Assembly: GCA_008638375.1 (NCBI GenBank)
Contig: CM018048.1
Span: forward strand, 11,070,040 to 11,134,039
Direction: 5' to 3'
Source: Nyssa sinensis
Lineage: Eukaryota > Streptophyta > Magnoliopsida > Cornales > Nyssaceae
Length of the DNA: 64,000 nucleotides
Shown: piece by piece, positions 1-11,542 of the stretch
Numbering within the stretch: the stretch's first letter is position 1
Layout of the letters: the number at the start of each line of letters is the position of its first letter
Made by a program: the position numbers and the translations under genes
Notes under the pieces: generated by a model
Databases searched by the model: none
Told to the model about the DNA's origin: nothing
The model's input: only the letters and a program-made list of their open reading frames with translations

Positions 1-2823
1 CCGACCTAAATAAAGCTTATCCTAAGGACAACTTTCTTCTTCCCAGAATTGATCAACTTATTGATGCCACGGTAAGTCATGAACTTATGAGTTTCATGGA
101 TGCTTATTCTAGATCAAATTCAAATGTATCCTCCAAATCAGGAGAAAATGGCCTTTATATCATAACGAGGTCTCTATTGTTATAGAGTGATATCGTTCGG
201 TTTAAAAAACGTCAGAGCTACGTTCCAGCGGCTCCTAAACAAAATGTTTAGCCCTTGAATTGGGGACACAATGGAAGTCTACATCGATGACATGCTTGTT
301 AAAGGTGTTCGGAAGAATGACCATATCCAGCACTTGAGTTAGACGTTCGATATCCTGAAGAAACATAAAATGAAGCTAAACCCTTTAAAATGTACCTTCG
401 GGGTCACAAAAGGGAAATTCTTGGGTTTCTTAGTCTCTCAAAGAGGAATTGAGGCAAATCCCTTACAGATCAAAGCTCTAATTGAATTAGAGTCACCTAA
501 AACCAAAAAATATATCCAAGGCCTGAATGGAAGGATAGTAGCCCTGAACAGGTTTATCTCTAAATCTACGGATCAGTGTCTCCCATTTTTTAGAGCCTTG
601 AGGGGAAGTAATGGCCCTAGAATGGACCCCCGAATGCGAAGAGGCTTTCCAAGAACTCAAACGATACTTAGTTTTTCCTGAACTCCTTTCAAAACTAGTA
701 CCAAAGGAACAACTACTCCTATACTTAACTGTATCAGAAAATGCCATCAACTCCGCTTAGTCAGGGAGGACAAGAGAATTCAAAGGCCTATCTTTTACGT
801 TAGCAAGGCACTTCTGGACATCGAGACAAGATACTCCGAAATTGAAAAATTAGCCTTAGTGATATCCGCTCGGAAGATCAGACCATATTTTCAGGCCCAT
901 CCTATCATAATCCCTACGTCTTATCCTTTAAAATCGATCTTACACAAACCTGAAGTTTCGAGATGATTAGTCAAATGGTCAATAGAATTGGGAGAATTTG
1001 ACATATCTTATGTATCGTGAACAGCTTTCAAAGTGCAGGTATTAGCAAACTTTGTAGTAGAGTTCACTTAAACACTACATTCGAAAGCTTAAAACGCTAC
1101 AGACACTTCGATATGGCTATTTCATACCGACGGTTCGTCTACTGACAAAGGCTCCAGAGTAGGTATAATACTTCAACCCCTGATGGGATTGTAACCAAAA
1201 AAGCTGTTAGCTTAGGATTCAAAGCCTCTGACAACGAAGCCGAATATGAGGCTCTTATCCTTGGGATGAAACTGGCCCTAGAATGCGAACCTCTTGATCT
1301 TGAAGCATCCTTTGACTCTTAGCTTGTGGTGAGCCAACTCTTGGGAGAATTTTCCACCAAGGATAGCAGGATGACCAGATATTCAAAGCTAGTGGAATCA
1401 CTAAAGTCGTCCTTCCACAAATTCACCATTCAGAAGATTGAAAGAAGCCAAAACTCCAAGGCCGATGCTTTAGCAAACATTGCCTCCCATCTTAAACCAG
1501 AAAAGGGACTCAATGGTGAAAATCTCCTACCAATCAAAACCAAGCATTGAGGAAATACAATCCTTTCAAATTTCAAAAAAACCTCAGAATTGGATGACTC
1601 CTATTGTCCAATATCTAAAGGAGGGATTGCTTACAGAGGACAAAATCATGCCAGGAGAATTTGAATTAGGGCAGCTCGGTACTTAATTCTTAAAGAAAAA
1701 CTATACCGAAGGTCAAATACACAGCCTTTCCTATGGTGCTTAACTCCAAAAGAGGCCTACTACGTCCTAGCTGAGATACATAAAGGGATCTACGGAAACT
1801 ATAATGGCGGAAGGACCATAGCCTATCGAGCACTAATTCAGGGCTACTACTGGCCTGGTATGCTAAAACAAGCTAAAGAATTTGTCCAGAGGTGTGACAA
1901 ATGTCAACGATTTGCCTCATACCAACATCAACCTCATCATGAATTCATCCCTATTGTTAATGCTTGGCCGTTCGCTCAATGGGGAATGGACATTGTAGGG
2001 CCATTGATAAAAGCCCCTTAGAATAAGAGATTCCTACTAGTTTTCATTAACTATTTTTCTAAATGGGCAGAGGCTGAAACGTTGACCCACATAACAGAGG
2101 TAGAAGTAAAGAAGTTCACATGAAAAAATATAATATGCGAGTTTGGTATACCCCGCATCATCATTTCAGACAATGGGAAGCAGTTTGCTCGGGAAAATGT
2201 TCGGGAAGTTCTGTAAAGACCTGCACATTAGTCATAACTTCTCCTCTTTAGGGAACCCCCAAGCTAATAGGCAAGCCGAGGTCATCAACCGCACTATTCT
2301 CGAGGCAATTAAGAGAAGGTTGGAGGAAGCCAAGGGAAGATAGGTCGTAGAACTCTCTGGAGTACTCTAGGCCTACCAAACTATCAGAAGGACCCTAACT
2401 ACAGAAACACCATTCTCACTCTCCTATGACACCAAGGTAGTCAGTCTTGTCAAAATTGGCATGTCGACCCTTAAGACAGATTGCTTTGACCAAGGGACCA
2501 ATAACTAACAGCTCATAGAGAATCTGGACTTACTTGAAGAAAGGCGTAAGCGAGCTCGGATTAGGATCGAAGCCTACCAACAGAGAATGGCTAAATGTTT
2601 CAACCAATGGTTAAAACCTATCAACTTCCAAATCGGAGACCTCATCCTAAGAAGAGTGTTTCCAAACACTAAAGATCCCACTATGAAAAACTTTCCTTAA
2701 TTGGGAATGACCTTACAAGATAATTAAGATCTTCAGACTTACGACTTATTGGTTAGAGGATTTGACCGGGAAGCCTATACCCAGACCTTGGAATATCGAA
2801 CATTTACGCAAGTATTATCAATA
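1..2823 (+). pseudogene. decayed gypsy pol (RT, RNase H, integrase)
   Basis: RT is recognised from the window start (DLNKAYPKDNF near 3-35, then the catalytic YIDDMLV motif at 280-300). RNase H shows HTDGSS near 1120-1140. Integrase shows a zinc-finger region near 1770-1920 (HKG..GNYNGG, then CDKCQ) and a catalytic-core region to about 2350. The coding sense is split among all three forward frames by stops and indels. Several stops stand where the related element has tryptophan, for example TAG codons near 2340 and 2370, fitting G-to-A decay. The second zinc-finger histidine appears as tyrosine (GNY for the usual GNH). It is non-functional. The polyprotein would supply replication and integration enzymes in virus-like particles. 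Confidence 0.85.
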
Positions 2824-2856
2824 AAAAAGCTATTTTTGATTCACTTTAGAGTTTGT

Positions 2857-3390
2857 ATTCAATGCATAGACCCTTAAAAGCATTGTATCCATCACAATTG
2901 CTACAGGTCTGGTCCATTTCAATCAATACACAGACCCTTAAAAGCCTTGTATCCATTACACGTGCTACAGGTCTAGTCCTATTTCAACCAATGCATAGAT
3001 CCTTAAAAGCTTTGTATCCATTACAAGTGTTATACGTCTGGTCTATTTCAATCAATGCACAGACCCTTAAAAGCCTTGTATCCATTACAAGTGCTACAGG
3101 GTCTGGTCCATTTCAATCAATGCACAAACCCTTAAAAGCCTTATATCCATTACAAGTGCTACAGGTCTAGTCTATTTCAATCAATGCATATATTATTAAA
3201 AGCCTTGTATCCATTACAAGTGTTACAAGTCTGATCCATTTTACTCAATGCACAGACCCTTCAAAGCAATACAAGCACTAAAGGTCTGGTTCATTTCAAT
3301 CAATGTACAGATCCCTAAAAAGTCTTAGGTCTGGTCCATTTTATCAAATATACAGATCTCCCAAGGCCTTCTATTCATTATGAGTGTCAC
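2857..3390 (+). repeat. tandem array, about 63-bp unit, after pol
   Basis: About eight imperfect head-to-tail copies of a 62-64-bp unit containing CAGACCCTTAAAAGCC, ATTACAAGTGCTACAGG and TCTGGTCCATTTCAATCAAT. Later copies shorten and diverge. Read on the other strand, the unit aligns with the 59-bp unit at 46490-47275 in the second Tat-type element, so the array is inherited by the family and did not arise locally. Short ORFs across it are products of the repeat. Confidence 0.85.
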
Positions 3391-3645
3391 GGATTTGATC
3401 CTACAAATCTCTGAAAAAAAAACTTGTTTTAATTACAAGTATTGAAGATTTATGAACAAAGCTTGTTTGAATTTCGAGTATTAAAAATCTCTGAACGAAG
3501 CTAGTTTTAATTACAAGTGTTGAAGAACTCTGAACGAAGCTTGTTTTATTTACAAGTTTTGAAGATCTCTGGACAAAGTTTGTTTTAATTACAAGTGTTG
3601 AAGATCTTCGAAAAAGGCTTGTTTAGAAGTATCGAAGGTCGGTAT
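3391..3645 (+). repeat. second tandem array, about 58-60-bp unit
   Basis: Four to five degenerate copies of a unit containing CTCTGAACGAAGCTTG, TTTTAATTACAAGTGTTG and AAGATC. It lies directly after the first array and differs from it. A weaker series in the equivalent place of the other element (about 46200-46370) has CTTGTAATGATAA and GAACAAGAACTGG motifs. No coding sense was seen in 3646-4000. Confidence 0.65.
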
Positions 3646-3999
3646 ATTATGACTTGTCAATATGCAGACACCTGAGAACCCTTATTTTTTACAAGTATGG
3701 CTGCTATGAGTATTTTGCTATTTCGGCTTCTAAAATATCTCATGGGTACTTTGGAATTTTTAATGGCCTGGACATTGAAGAGATTATCTCAAAATCAAGC
3801 AAAACAAGAGTTCTGGAAGAAGTCAAATTTTATATATTGGCCCAAAATATGGGAAAGTTACAAGATAAAAAAAAAAAGAAGAAAAAATATACAAATGCAT
3901 CCCTAATCTACTCCGCTGCTGGTTTAGTAGTCTCTGAAGTAGCGACTTGAAGGGAGTTCAGGATCCGCCTCCTCCTCTTCATCATTAGCATCCTACGCA

Positions 4000-5860
4000 T
4001 CAATCTCAACTTGGGAGACTTCAATGTCGTCTACCCCAGTCAGATCCAAGTCAAGGTACTTCTTACGAAGCTTCACCTTGAAGGTTTGGTACCCAAGCTC
4101 GATCAGCTCCCCACCTAGATCCTGGACTTCAGCCTTCAGGACTCACTTCAGTTTGGGCTCTAACATCTTCAGCAGTGTCCTGGACATTTTGGATGGAGGC
4201 AGCCTAGAAGTCTAAAAACCTCCTTTTGAGGTCTTTCAGTTCAAAAGTAAGGGCGTCCCTCTCGGACTCCAGAATTGAATAGGAATTGGCAGATTCCTTA
4301 AACTTTTCCTTAGCCACTGTTGTAGAGGACTGAGATGTCCCCAGCTGGAGTCTAGCTTCATTGAGCTTGGATTGCAGGGCGTCAATCTGCTCGAGATCCT
4401 CAAGAGAGTCCATGATGCCTGTTAAGCCATACACAGCCTAAAAAAAACAAGTAACATAAATAGGTCAGAATATGTTACAGAGCCAAAAAAGAAGAAAAAA
4501 TAGAGAACAAACTATTTTGCAGAACTCACCCTCATGTGGAATGCTATCATGTCTTTGGCGATCTTCTGCGCCCTCAACCCTTTGAACTTACTTGGGCCTA
4601 TTGCCCAAGAGTCCTCATAAGTCTTTTTCACCGCCAACGGGTCGGAATCATCAAACTCTAGGGAAACAGCAACCGACTTTCCCTTCCCTTTTTTTTTTTT
4701 TTTTTCTTTTGAGCTGCAGGCACTAGGGGAAGCAAGGGCCTCCTGAATAGAGGAAATCCCCAAATCCTTTGAGACGGTCCTCTCAGGGGAGTTGGATATT
4801 AAACTCATTCTCTTCACTTGGAGAGAAGGCTCGACATGGGAAGAGTTTTCCCCAACCTTCTTTTTCTTCTTCCTTGAGGCCTATCCGAACACTAAGGATT
4901 TCTTCAAACTCTCAGACCGATCCCGTACTAAGTCAACCTCCATCAGATTGCTGGGATAGAGAATGGCGTCATGAAAACGGTTGTTGGTCTGAAAGAACCT
5001 CTTGAACTTTTGTTGAAGATCGACTGTGAAAATCGATCTCTTCCAAGCTCTTTTATCTGCACAAAAGTATGAGATTAGAGAAGAAATACACAATCAGAAA
5101 GCCCAAGATAGAAATACAAAATACAAAAGGGATCTCACCCTTAGCCCAATCTTCCGTGGGAAAGTTGAAACTCGGCTCTCGAATCCTAGAGCTCCCATCC
5201 TCCTTTTACAAAGAAGTACCATTTCTTCCAAGTCTTGTTGGAAGTGGGTACAGAGGAGAGAGATCTGAACCCTTTGTCGAATTTCATGCCCTTCGACTTC
5301 AGGAATTTCATGTGCATGTTGCTCCTTATCAGTGGGAGGTCCACCTCGACATTGTTCAGGTGTCAAAAAACTATAAACCCTAGTAAATGCCTCAAGTTAT
5401 TTATATTCAGATTAGTAAGGCAGACATTAAACCAACTAAAAAATTTCCTACTTAAAGGGTGGAAGGGAAACCTAACCCCTATTTCAAACCACTTTAGGTA
5501 GACACATATTTCACCTTGCTCGGTATCATAAGGACGGTCCAGGGGCCCTGGCACCCTACAGGACACATTGGTAGGGAAGTCAAAAGCAACACTCAGAGCA
5601 TCTACCATACCCTGAGTCGTGATGCTTTTTCCTTCTTTCCTTTTGTAGGGTCTATCCAAGGTTTCCCCAACTATATTTCTAGGCTTGGCAAAAGCCTCCA
5701 CTATCATAATCTCAGAACTAGGGTTCGGGTTATTGACAATCCTATTTTCTAAATTCTCCAATGGGCTACTATCTACAAGGTTCACGTCCATTTGGTCACA
5801 CATTTTCAGAGATTCTTTTGTTTCATAGCCAGTGCTCGACTGAACATCAGAAGTCGACAT
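4000..5860 (-). pseudogene. antisense extra ORF (aORF) of element 1, spliced, frameshifted
   Basis: The start ATG is at 5860 (MSTSDV). Exon 1 (5860-5139) encodes a Ser/Asn-rich leader and a conserved block (GEICVYLKWFE..RFP, then WFNV..NNLRHLLGF). The reading frame shifts near 5365 and continues with FDKGFRSLSS and SNKTWKKWYFF. Intron 1 is 5138-5057 (GT-AG), exon 2 is 5056-4530 (DKRAWKRSIF, then a Lys-rich run), intron 2 is 4529-4438 (GT-AG), and exon 3 from 4437 encodes a probable coiled coil (LEQIDALQSKLNEARLQL). A TATA-like box lies at 6063-6074, about 205 bp upstream. The product resembles proteins called putative plant transposon protein or gypsy-type transposon (Transposase_28-like). 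Its function is unknown. The splice sites are my inference, supported by the same positions in the copy at 43956-45840. Confidence 0.7.
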
Positions 5861-6062
5861 GGTCTAAGTAGAAAATGGGAAAAAGTAGAAAAAAGATGTA
5901 AGAAGTGAAAAAATACGTGCGAACCAAACTTGACTGCAAATTTGATCGGAGTTGATCTTTTTAAGCCGGAAATCGTCTTACTCAGAGTTTTTCTCTAAAT
6001 AGTGTGGTGAAGCTCTCAAGAGGCAAAAAATGATAAAAGAAGGGCATCAATATACTCCCTCA

Positions 6063-6074
6063 CCTTTTTATAAG
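6063..6074 (-). promoter_or_regulatory. TATA-like box of antisense ORF, element 1
   Basis: On the minus strand the sequence reads CTTATAAAAAG, about 205 bp before the aORF start at 5860. The second element has TATATAAAG about 225 bp before its aORF. The shared placement supports a genuine internal antisense promoter. Confidence 0.45.
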
Positions 6075-6281
6075 GGTCTAACATGTGTCATGATGAGGGC
6101 CTTTGATTCCAAACCGTCGCGGCGATTAGGGAAATAATGGCCTCATAATTCCAACCGACGGCTGACGCAGTGAATGTCGCATCAACGGCTGTCGTGGAAG
6201 ACGGAGCGGCGTATTTATAACTACCACGCGTGACTCTTCAGAAATCCTAACATCAACTCTGCATGAGTCCCACAAAACTGA

Positions 6282-6298
6282 GGCTCGGGGGGAGTAAC
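6282..6298 (+). other. polypurine tract of element 1
   Basis: GGCTCGGGGGGAGTAAC directly precedes the 3' LTR. The equivalent minus-strand tract in the second element is GGCTCGGGGGAGGGGAG. It would prime plus-strand DNA synthesis. Confidence 0.7.
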
Positions 6299-6862
6299 TA
6301 ATATACCATAAAGTGACGAGTATATTTAAAGCATGACACATGTATATACATAGCTCTTTAGAGTACAAATCAAAAAAGATTCTTCTATCCAGATCAAACA
6401 GACACGGGAGGTTCAGGGGTACATTGTTCAGGATGGTGCACCACTTCCAGCCCTGCTTTTAGAACAGATGGTGTACCGATTAGTTCACTACAAACCTCAT
6501 GGGAAGGAAAATAAAATATCTGCAAGAAGGGGTTCAGAACATAGCACTGACTTCCATATCCTTTCGACATTAGAATAAGGAAACAAAGTTTAATATAACA
6601 ACTACTATCTTCGGATATCTTCGAATCCCTACTTTTATGGTTTTTAATCATGTTTAACTGAGGAGATCTACAATCCATTAATAAGACAATCAGGTACGCT
6701 TTCAATTCATGTTCAATTATTTTTTTCAATTATAGTCTTTTTTTATTTACTGACTTTATCATCGGAGCGGCTACTACCGGAGCATTTTCGACAACCCTCT
6801 GATCCTAAGTTCTTAACAGAGCGAAGGATGAGAGGTCTCTTTGACCAAAAAGAACAACATCA
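6299..6862 (+). repeat. 3' LTR of element 1
   Basis: It begins TAATATACCATAAAGTGACG, matching the other element's LTR start TGATATGCCATAAAGTGA (the TG start has mutated to TA). It shares an AATAAGGAAACAAAGTTTAA block with that LTR and ends GAACAACATCA at about 6862, comparable to GTGCAACGTCA. It is 564 bp long, longer than the 331-bp 5' LTR at 56098. The partner LTR is outside the window, so the target duplication cannot be tested. Confidence 0.7.
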
Positions 6863-7139
6863 ATAATAATCCATATATCAGTTTAAAAAATTCAAACTAA
6901 ACGTAATTCTTAACTTACCGCCTACATATTACTTAATAAAAGTAATATAAAAAGTAAAAATAAAATTCTAATACAGAATATATTTTATATAATTTTCATC
7001 AAATATCTAAATAATAAAATAAATTTATTTTTCGATGATCAATTCTAGAAAATTAATTCTTCTTAAATTGTCCCAAACATTCCTCTACGATTCCGCGAAC
7101 ATCATTGTTCTGTATTTCTTACAGTGAAGTGATGTTTAC
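6863..7139. other. AT-rich spacer between element 1 and RTE1-family gene
   Basis: No ORF or repeat is recognised. This is probably the original host flank and distal promoter of the downstream gene. Confidence 0.5.
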
Positions 7140-7736
7140 GTAGAACTTGCCAAATCTTAATAACTCTAACTATATATATATATATATATATATTGTGGGT
7201 CCACCGATGAAGAAGAAAAGGGGGGAAACGTGCATGCACCTTGCCCTGTTTTTTGAGTCTCTGACTATACCTTTCCATTCCAAAAGAAGAAATCAGATAA
7301 AAAAAAAAAATTTAAAAAATATGATTTGTCTCATTAATCAAAGTATTTGCCATTTTGTTCTTCCCGTTCTTCTTCACATTAAAGGTCACAACGCTTCTTG
7401 GAGATCCTCACCACTTTGCTTCTTACCCCACTAGTATCATCGACTCATACTGGTTCGTATCATCCCATCATCATCTCTCTTAATTTGATTTCAAATGCAT
7501 TTGCGTTTTGCTCTGATCTTTTTTCCTGTTAGTGTTCGCGTCTGGCTTTTCAGTTTTGTTGTTTGAATATTTAAGAGTGAAATCATCAAAGACGCCATTT
7601 GGCCTGTTCAGTTGCCGAGAAAACAGTAGAAAGTAAAAGGGAAAATTCAATTCGAAGTCTTTTTTCTTCTTTTTTTTTCTGGGTTTTCGGTATTTGTACA
7701 AACCTTAGATCCGCGGAGCAAAAGTAGGGGAAAAAG
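7140..7736 (+). other. possible promoter and 5'-UTR exon of RTE1-family gene
   Basis: A (TA)n run is at 7174-7193. Downstream is CT-rich leader-like sequence that ends at a good donor, AAAAAG|GTAAAG at 7736/7737. The next strong acceptor before the coding ATG is TTTCTGCAG at about 11336, which would give a 3.6-kb 5'-UTR intron. This is inference only. Confidence 0.3.
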
Positions 7737-7799
7737 GTAAAGAGTATTTAAATTTGTTTTCGTTAGTTCTCTTGTTTCAATATGGTTATTGATTTTTTC

Positions 7800-7805
<6 letters not shown>

Positions 7806-7832
<27 letters not shown>
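7806..7832. repeat. (TA)n microsatellite
   Basis: About 13 TA units in the putative leader intron. Confidence 0.9.
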
Positions 7833-8683
7833 GGTTATTGATTTTAATGCAAATTACATGTTTAAAAATTGTTAATCTTATTAAGAATTGTGAAAACCTT
7901 TGATCATTGTCTGAATTGGATTTTCATTGTATGTATAATTAGTGTAGCTTATGCTTATGTATTCCATTAGTATAGAATGCCTAACAAATGGTTCAGCATT
8001 GCCATGGGGCTAATGATCAATGATGAGGGGTTTTAGTCACACCATGTGATGACCATGTGATTCCACCATTGATAGTGAGTCTCATTGAAAGTTACAAATC
8101 ACAGTGACTCATATGACTGTCACATGGAATATTTTTTTTTTTTTTGAAACGGTAAATAATTTCTTCTTGATGATAGCTCTTTTATAGGGTTTTGCCTTTC
8201 GAATCCTTCTTGGACAGAAAGGGTCTGTTTGGATCTTGGAAAGAATAACAGAGAAAGAGAAGGAAAATGTATGGAGAGGTTAAAAGTGGTTTTTTTTTTT
8301 TTATCAAAAAAATAAACATTTTCATCCTTTTCCTTTTCCTTTCTCTTTCTATTTCTGTCGGAGGCTCGGAGCCAAATAGAGCTTTAGAGAGAAAGGAAGG
8401 CATAATATGGGAACTACTTTTGCCTACTCCTATCGCATTTCTAATGGCAGTATTGATTAAATTATTGCTTCCACGTGGTAAGAAAGTTTAAGTTGTTAGT
8501 GGCATAACAAGGATTTTAATTTTGGAGGCATTTAGCCCTAAAAAGAGCTTCATTGGGATAAAGATTGATGTAACCAACCCAAAGTAGTTCACAGATGGTA
8601 TGGAGTCATGTTTTCTTCAGTTGCTTTAGGCATGCCTACATATTTTGACATTCTAAAAAGTTTGGAAGTTAATTGAAGAGTAA

Positions 8684-8707
8684 AACACACACACACACAC
8701 ACACACA
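8684..8707. repeat. (CA)n microsatellite
   Basis: About 12 CA units. Confidence 0.9.
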
Positions 8708-8879
8708 GAGTTGTTACATGCGAGCCATTGGTCACTTACAGAATAGGTCTACTTATTAACATGTCCATCTATGATTATGAATATCAACATCGTGCTATGT
8801 TCATCTACATTTCAAATATTAGTATGACGACATTATAAAGGCATCCATTTAAATAACTTGGTAATTTTGAATATCTTTA

Positions 8880-9297
8880 CCATGGATAGATCAATTAGAC
8901 TTCATTTGGGAGGGTGCTAACAAGATTGGGAGTTGGGAGGAATAGAGGACTTTTTCTTTTGGGTGGGGGATTGGATGTTGTGTCAAGCTTCTATTCACTT
9001 TTTTTTCTTTAAGCCAAAGAGGCATGGTAGGCTACATCTGTGTGACTTCGATGGAATGTCTGGAAGGCAAGAAACAGGCACACCTTGGAGATGCTGGTTC
9101 ACAAGCTATAAAGATTGATTATCTTTACAACTTTGGATCTTAGGACAGGCTTTAAACTCTTGGAGTCTTTAAACTCTTTATAGTTTTTATAGGTTATTTA
9201 ATCTTTTTGTGACAGGCTTAGTTCTAGTGTGCTTCTGTATGCCTCACATGTACTGAGTTGCACCTCCTTTTACTTATCAAAAAGAAGGGAAAAAAAT
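8880..9297 (+). mobile_element. L1-type LINE 3' remnant (+)
   Basis: The sequence near 8885-8940 reads as WIDQLDFIWEGANKIGSWE, like the late reverse-transcriptase region of plant L1 elements. The stretch ends at 9240-9297 with GTGCTTCTGTATGCC, GTACTGAGTTGC and ACTTATCAAAAA, the typical closing sequence of plant L1 elements. It is heavily decayed. Assignment is from pattern memory. Confidence 0.45.
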
Positions 9298-9625
9298 TGG
9301 CTTTAGGTTTCAATCTAGAAACTTGAAAATGTTTAGGAATAAATTGTGGAATAAGTTTGAAGACACTTAGAAATGTTTGGTAATACATAACTTATTTAAA
9401 TGTATGAATGAGCTCAACAAATGATGAAGTGCATATGAACCTGTGCACATGGTAAGACAATGATGCAGAATCATGGAAAGGTGCTGGTGTATGCTAATGC
9501 TTTTGAAGTTTTGAACATAAAATTGTAAATTATAAACAAATGGATTGTTTATCACTGCTGACAATCATTTCGTGAAACTTACTGTCATCACCTGTATTAC
9601 CATATTGTAATATGTACTTTTCCTT

Positions 9626-10740
9626 CTTTTTTTTTTGTTTTAATCCCAAAGGGAGGCACAGCCCATATACATGATACATGTGTAGGAGTCAAGCTGGATT
9701 CCCATTGTACATTTCAAACCATCCAAAAAATCTATAAAACTATGCATAGAATTCAAAATTTTCCTGGATATCCAAAAAGGAGAAGTATCTAACATCATTT
9801 CTTAATCTTACTGATAAACAATTTCACATCCTCAAAAGTTCGCCTAATCCATTCACCCCATACACTTCATACAGGCATAATGGAGCAACTCACCATGCTT
9901 GTTGAATCTTCTTTCTCACACAACCTCCCGCTTAGCAACTAAGAAGCTCCTCAACAATTCTAGGCATGACACACGAGACTCTAAAGAAGGAAACCTTGGA
10001 ATGCACTTTAACCTTCCAAATACCCTTCTAGGAAGCCAAAGCATTTCTTCCTTGCGAAGCACCCTATACAAATATTTAACCCCAATCTGAATGCTCCTCT
10101 GCGGCCTACAATACATGGCATCCTCCCTCTCTCCATGCACTGGATAGGCATAACCACGTCAAACAAAGTGTCCACTAAATTTAATTCTCAATTCTGAAGG
10201 TCTCTGAAGAATCTTAGCCCCCACACCACTTAATTATCTAAGAATCTAAGATAATCCACAAAAAAAAAAGCCCTCCCCGTCCCCCAATCAGTAGCAATTT
10301 TGAAAAAGTCTGGGAAGGAAACTTTCAAGGGGGCATTCTCACTCCGAACATCATTCATACCTAAATCTCACCCTACGACCATTGCCCACCACAAACCCAA
10401 TGAATTTGGAGAACTCTCTCCATCCCTTTCTGATACCCTGCTAAAGGCTAACTCCATAAGATCTCTAAACTTCCCCAAAAGACCACACCCTAATACACTC
10501 ACCTAATTTTGCAGCCACTACTCTCCACATACTATCAGACTCCAAAGCGTATCACCAAAACTACTTTCCTAAAAGAGCTTGATTGGAACAATCTGGGTAT
10601 CCTATCACCTCCCCCCATTGCCGCATACACAGGAGTGCTAATATATTGTCAAGCCATTAGATGATATTTGAACTGTTCTCCCATGCCAAGCCACAGGAAA
10701 TTTCTTCAACCTCTCTGCTACTGTATTGAGTTCAACTGAA
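9626..10740 (-). mobile_element. L1-type LINE remnant (-)
   Basis: On the minus strand it ends in GGGCTGTGCCTCCCTTTGGG followed by a T/A-tail (T-run on + at 9626-9640), as plant L1 elements do. Upstream, minus-strand reading gives scattered, frameshifted pieces resembling the C-terminal zf-RVT region of LINE polyproteins. No intact ORF remains. The 5' limit is uncertain. Confidence 0.4.
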
Positions 10741-11352
10741 ACTAAACAATTTCAGAATTGTGTTAGGTCTTATGATCAGGATTTGGATGAGACAATTTTT
10801 GAATTTATGACACAATTTGCAAACATAAATAAGAAAATAACTACTTGGAGATCACCACACGTCTTAGAAAATGACATCTATGGATGGTGATTTCTTATTG
10901 AATATCATTTTCATATATTCTGTGTTTGTTGTGTAATAAACTAAAAACGTTTGTCACATCCAAATCCTAGTAATTTTTTTCCCTCAATTAGTTTGATGAA
11001 TTTGAAGGGAAACTTAGTTGATAAGGGTTAAGTGCAATGTTGCGTTGGAATGGGTAAGAATATTGGGATTCAAGATTATGAGATGGGTTGAGTATTGGAT
11101 TAGGAAAACTTCTAATGGATTGGATAATTATGTCTGCTCAAAGGCTTAATGAACTTAACTATGGATGTTTATTATACATTGTACATTGATAATAATTGGT
11201 AATTTGGTTTTACATCTGTCATTGTATCCTGGTTTTGGCAATTTTATATTCTTTAACACCTTTCACATTTTCTGCACTGTATTCCTTTTTTTTGCCTTTC
11301 GAGTGTTATTTTATACAGTTACTCTTTTTCTGCAGAGACCTATTGTAGAAAT

Positions 11353-11542
11353 ATGAATCCTTGGAGAGAGACTCTACCGTTTGGGTTAAGGCACAAGTGA
11401 TTCGCTTCCTTACTCGTCGCATTGAAAGTACATTATGTCAGTGGATGTTATCTGAGAATGATATCTTTGGCGTCACAAGATTGTACAAAGACATATGTCA
11501 TCAGGAGGACTTTCTATGATGGAGCTAAAACCAGCTTATGAT
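11353..11542 (+). promoter_or_regulatory. upstream ORFs in the RTE1-family leader
   Basis: If transcription includes the stretch after the acceptor at 11336, three ATGs precede the main start: 11353-11400 (15 codons), 11435-11455 (6 codons) and 11459-11542, which overlaps the main start in another frame. Such uORFs often lower translation of the main ORF. The leader structure is unproven. Confidence 0.35.

Larger units (their letters stand above)
1..6862 (+). mobile_element. Tat-type Ty3/gypsy retrotransposon, 5' part outside window
   Basis: The stretch reads in order RT, RNase H, integrase, two tandem arrays, an antisense spliced ORF, a polypurine tract and a 3' LTR. Gypsy order (RT before integrase) and a reverse-strand ORF between pol and the 3' LTR are the layout known for Tat-lineage plant elements. 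The element starts before base 1, so its 5' LTR, gag and protease are unseen. It is homologous along its length to the better preserved reverse-strand element ending at 56428. Many stops and frameshifts make it non-autonomous. Confidence 0.85.

Noticed and set aside
8219..8500. MITE beginning GGGTCTGTTTGGATC and an ORF of 74 codons inside
   Set aside because: The second terminus is not found. The ORF is a low-complexity Phe/Ser-rich translation of a T-rich stretch.
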